DNA of 64,000 nt from Chromobacterium haemolyticum DSM 19808 (GTDB taxonomy: Bacteria; Pseudomonadota; Gammaproteobacteria; Burkholderiales; Chromobacteriaceae), in the NCBI RefSeq assembly GCF_000711885.1, contig NZ_JONK01000008.1, positions 62,001 through 126,000 on the forward strand. The letters run 5' to 3'. Below the pieces are notes generated by a model. The model made no database searches, was not told where the DNA came from, and saw only the letters and a program-made list of their open reading frames with translations. Of this stretch, positions 63,870-64,000 are shown piece after piece (position 1 is the first letter of the stretch; each line of letters opens with the position of its first letter). The translations under genes were made by a program, and so were the position numbers.

Positions 63870-64000
63870 GTGAAAAAGACTCAATGGCAGCACGGCGTCA
63901 GCGCCCTGCTGCTCAGCGCCCTGTTGGGCGGCTGCGCGAGCTTCGGCCCTGACAACGTCCCCGCATCTGAGCTCAAAGCCGAACAATTACGGCTGACCGA
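63870..64000 (+). CDS. Efflux outer-membrane lipoprotein, NodT-like (partial, 3' end outside window)
   Basis: A GTG at 63870 with GGGAG 10 bases ahead opens a frame to the end of the window, 43 residues plus a part codon. It starts MKKTQWQHGVSALLLSALLGGC, a lipoprotein signal with lipobox LGGC, followed by ASFGPDNVPASELKAEQL, typical of NodT/OprM-type outer membrane efflux channels. The rest, including the beta-barrel, lies beyond the edge. Placement after a MarR-type gene supports an efflux operon. Confidence 0.7.
   Translation, partial: MKKTQWQHGVSALLLSALLGGCASFGPDNVPASELKAEQLRLT

Overview
The window looks like chromosomal DNA of a GC-rich betaproteobacterium, most likely a Chromobacterium-like member of the Neisseriales. 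This rests on recognisable gene orders (pilMNOPQ-aroKB, metX-metW, a DUF2782 gene followed by an APH-type thrB, EIIA-HPr-EI next to LPS core genes) and on protein wording. No rRNA or tRNA was seen, so the placement is an inference. Almost all of the window is dense housekeeping and envelope gene content; no phage, plasmid, CRISPR or complete insertion sequence was recognised.

Layout. 1-2.4 kb: the left end holds the start of a nitric oxide reductase operon (norC-norB, leftward) behind a perfect FNR/Dnr-type box, a decayed hemerythrin-like gene cut by a dispersed repeat, and a solitary nuoA. 2.7-6.5 kb: gdhA and, converging on it, the penicillin-binding protein 1A gene. 6.6-13.9 kb: the type IV pilus assembly operon pilMNOPQ followed by aroK, aroB and a FimV-C-like protein. 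14-24 kb: one long leftward run with a permease-less PTS (EIIA, HPr, EI), LPS core/O-antigen glycosyltransferases, a WaaL-like ligase and MsbA. 24-35 kb: cysG, a PAS-PAS-GAF-GGDEF protein, DUF3025 and YihY proteins, wrbA, an AraC regulator divergent from a fosmidomycin-resistance-type exporter, and an asparagine-synthase-like gene. 35-38.6 kb: a four-gene P19/cupredoxin/FTR1/ferredoxin iron uptake operon under a promoter whose spacer is a Fur box. 38.6-46.6 kb: a solute-binding protein, YbaK, MsrPQ, a YhcC-type radical SAM protein, metX-metW, and ampG coupled to a lysozyme-inhibitor-like gene. 46.6-54.5 kb: a minor pilin operon (fimT-pilV-pilW-pilX-pilE-like, with no pilY1), polA, a LOG-family protein and thrB. 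54.5-61.2 kb: a visibly AT-richer polysaccharide export module. 61.2-64 kb: a Bcr/CflA exporter, arsC, a MarR regulator and the start of an efflux outer-membrane lipoprotein.

The most unusual unit is the 54.6-61.2 kb module. A small Ala-rich secreted protein sits behind a strong-looking promoter and is separated from the downstream genes by a large hairpin. Next comes a 951-residue protein that joins a YjbH-type outer-membrane domain to a complete-looking PAP2 phosphatase domain, then a Wza-like export protein and a Wzz-like protein without a kinase. It resembles the yjbEFGH and gfc exopolysaccharide operons but lacks the GfcB and GfcC members, has no glycosyltransferases, and adds the phosphatase.

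The second notable item is a family of roughly 130-145 bp dispersed repeats with about 18 bp terminal inverted repeats: four clear copies and one doubtful degenerate copy. They sit in intergenic DNA, twice exactly at a gene's stop codon, and generate spurious short reading frames.
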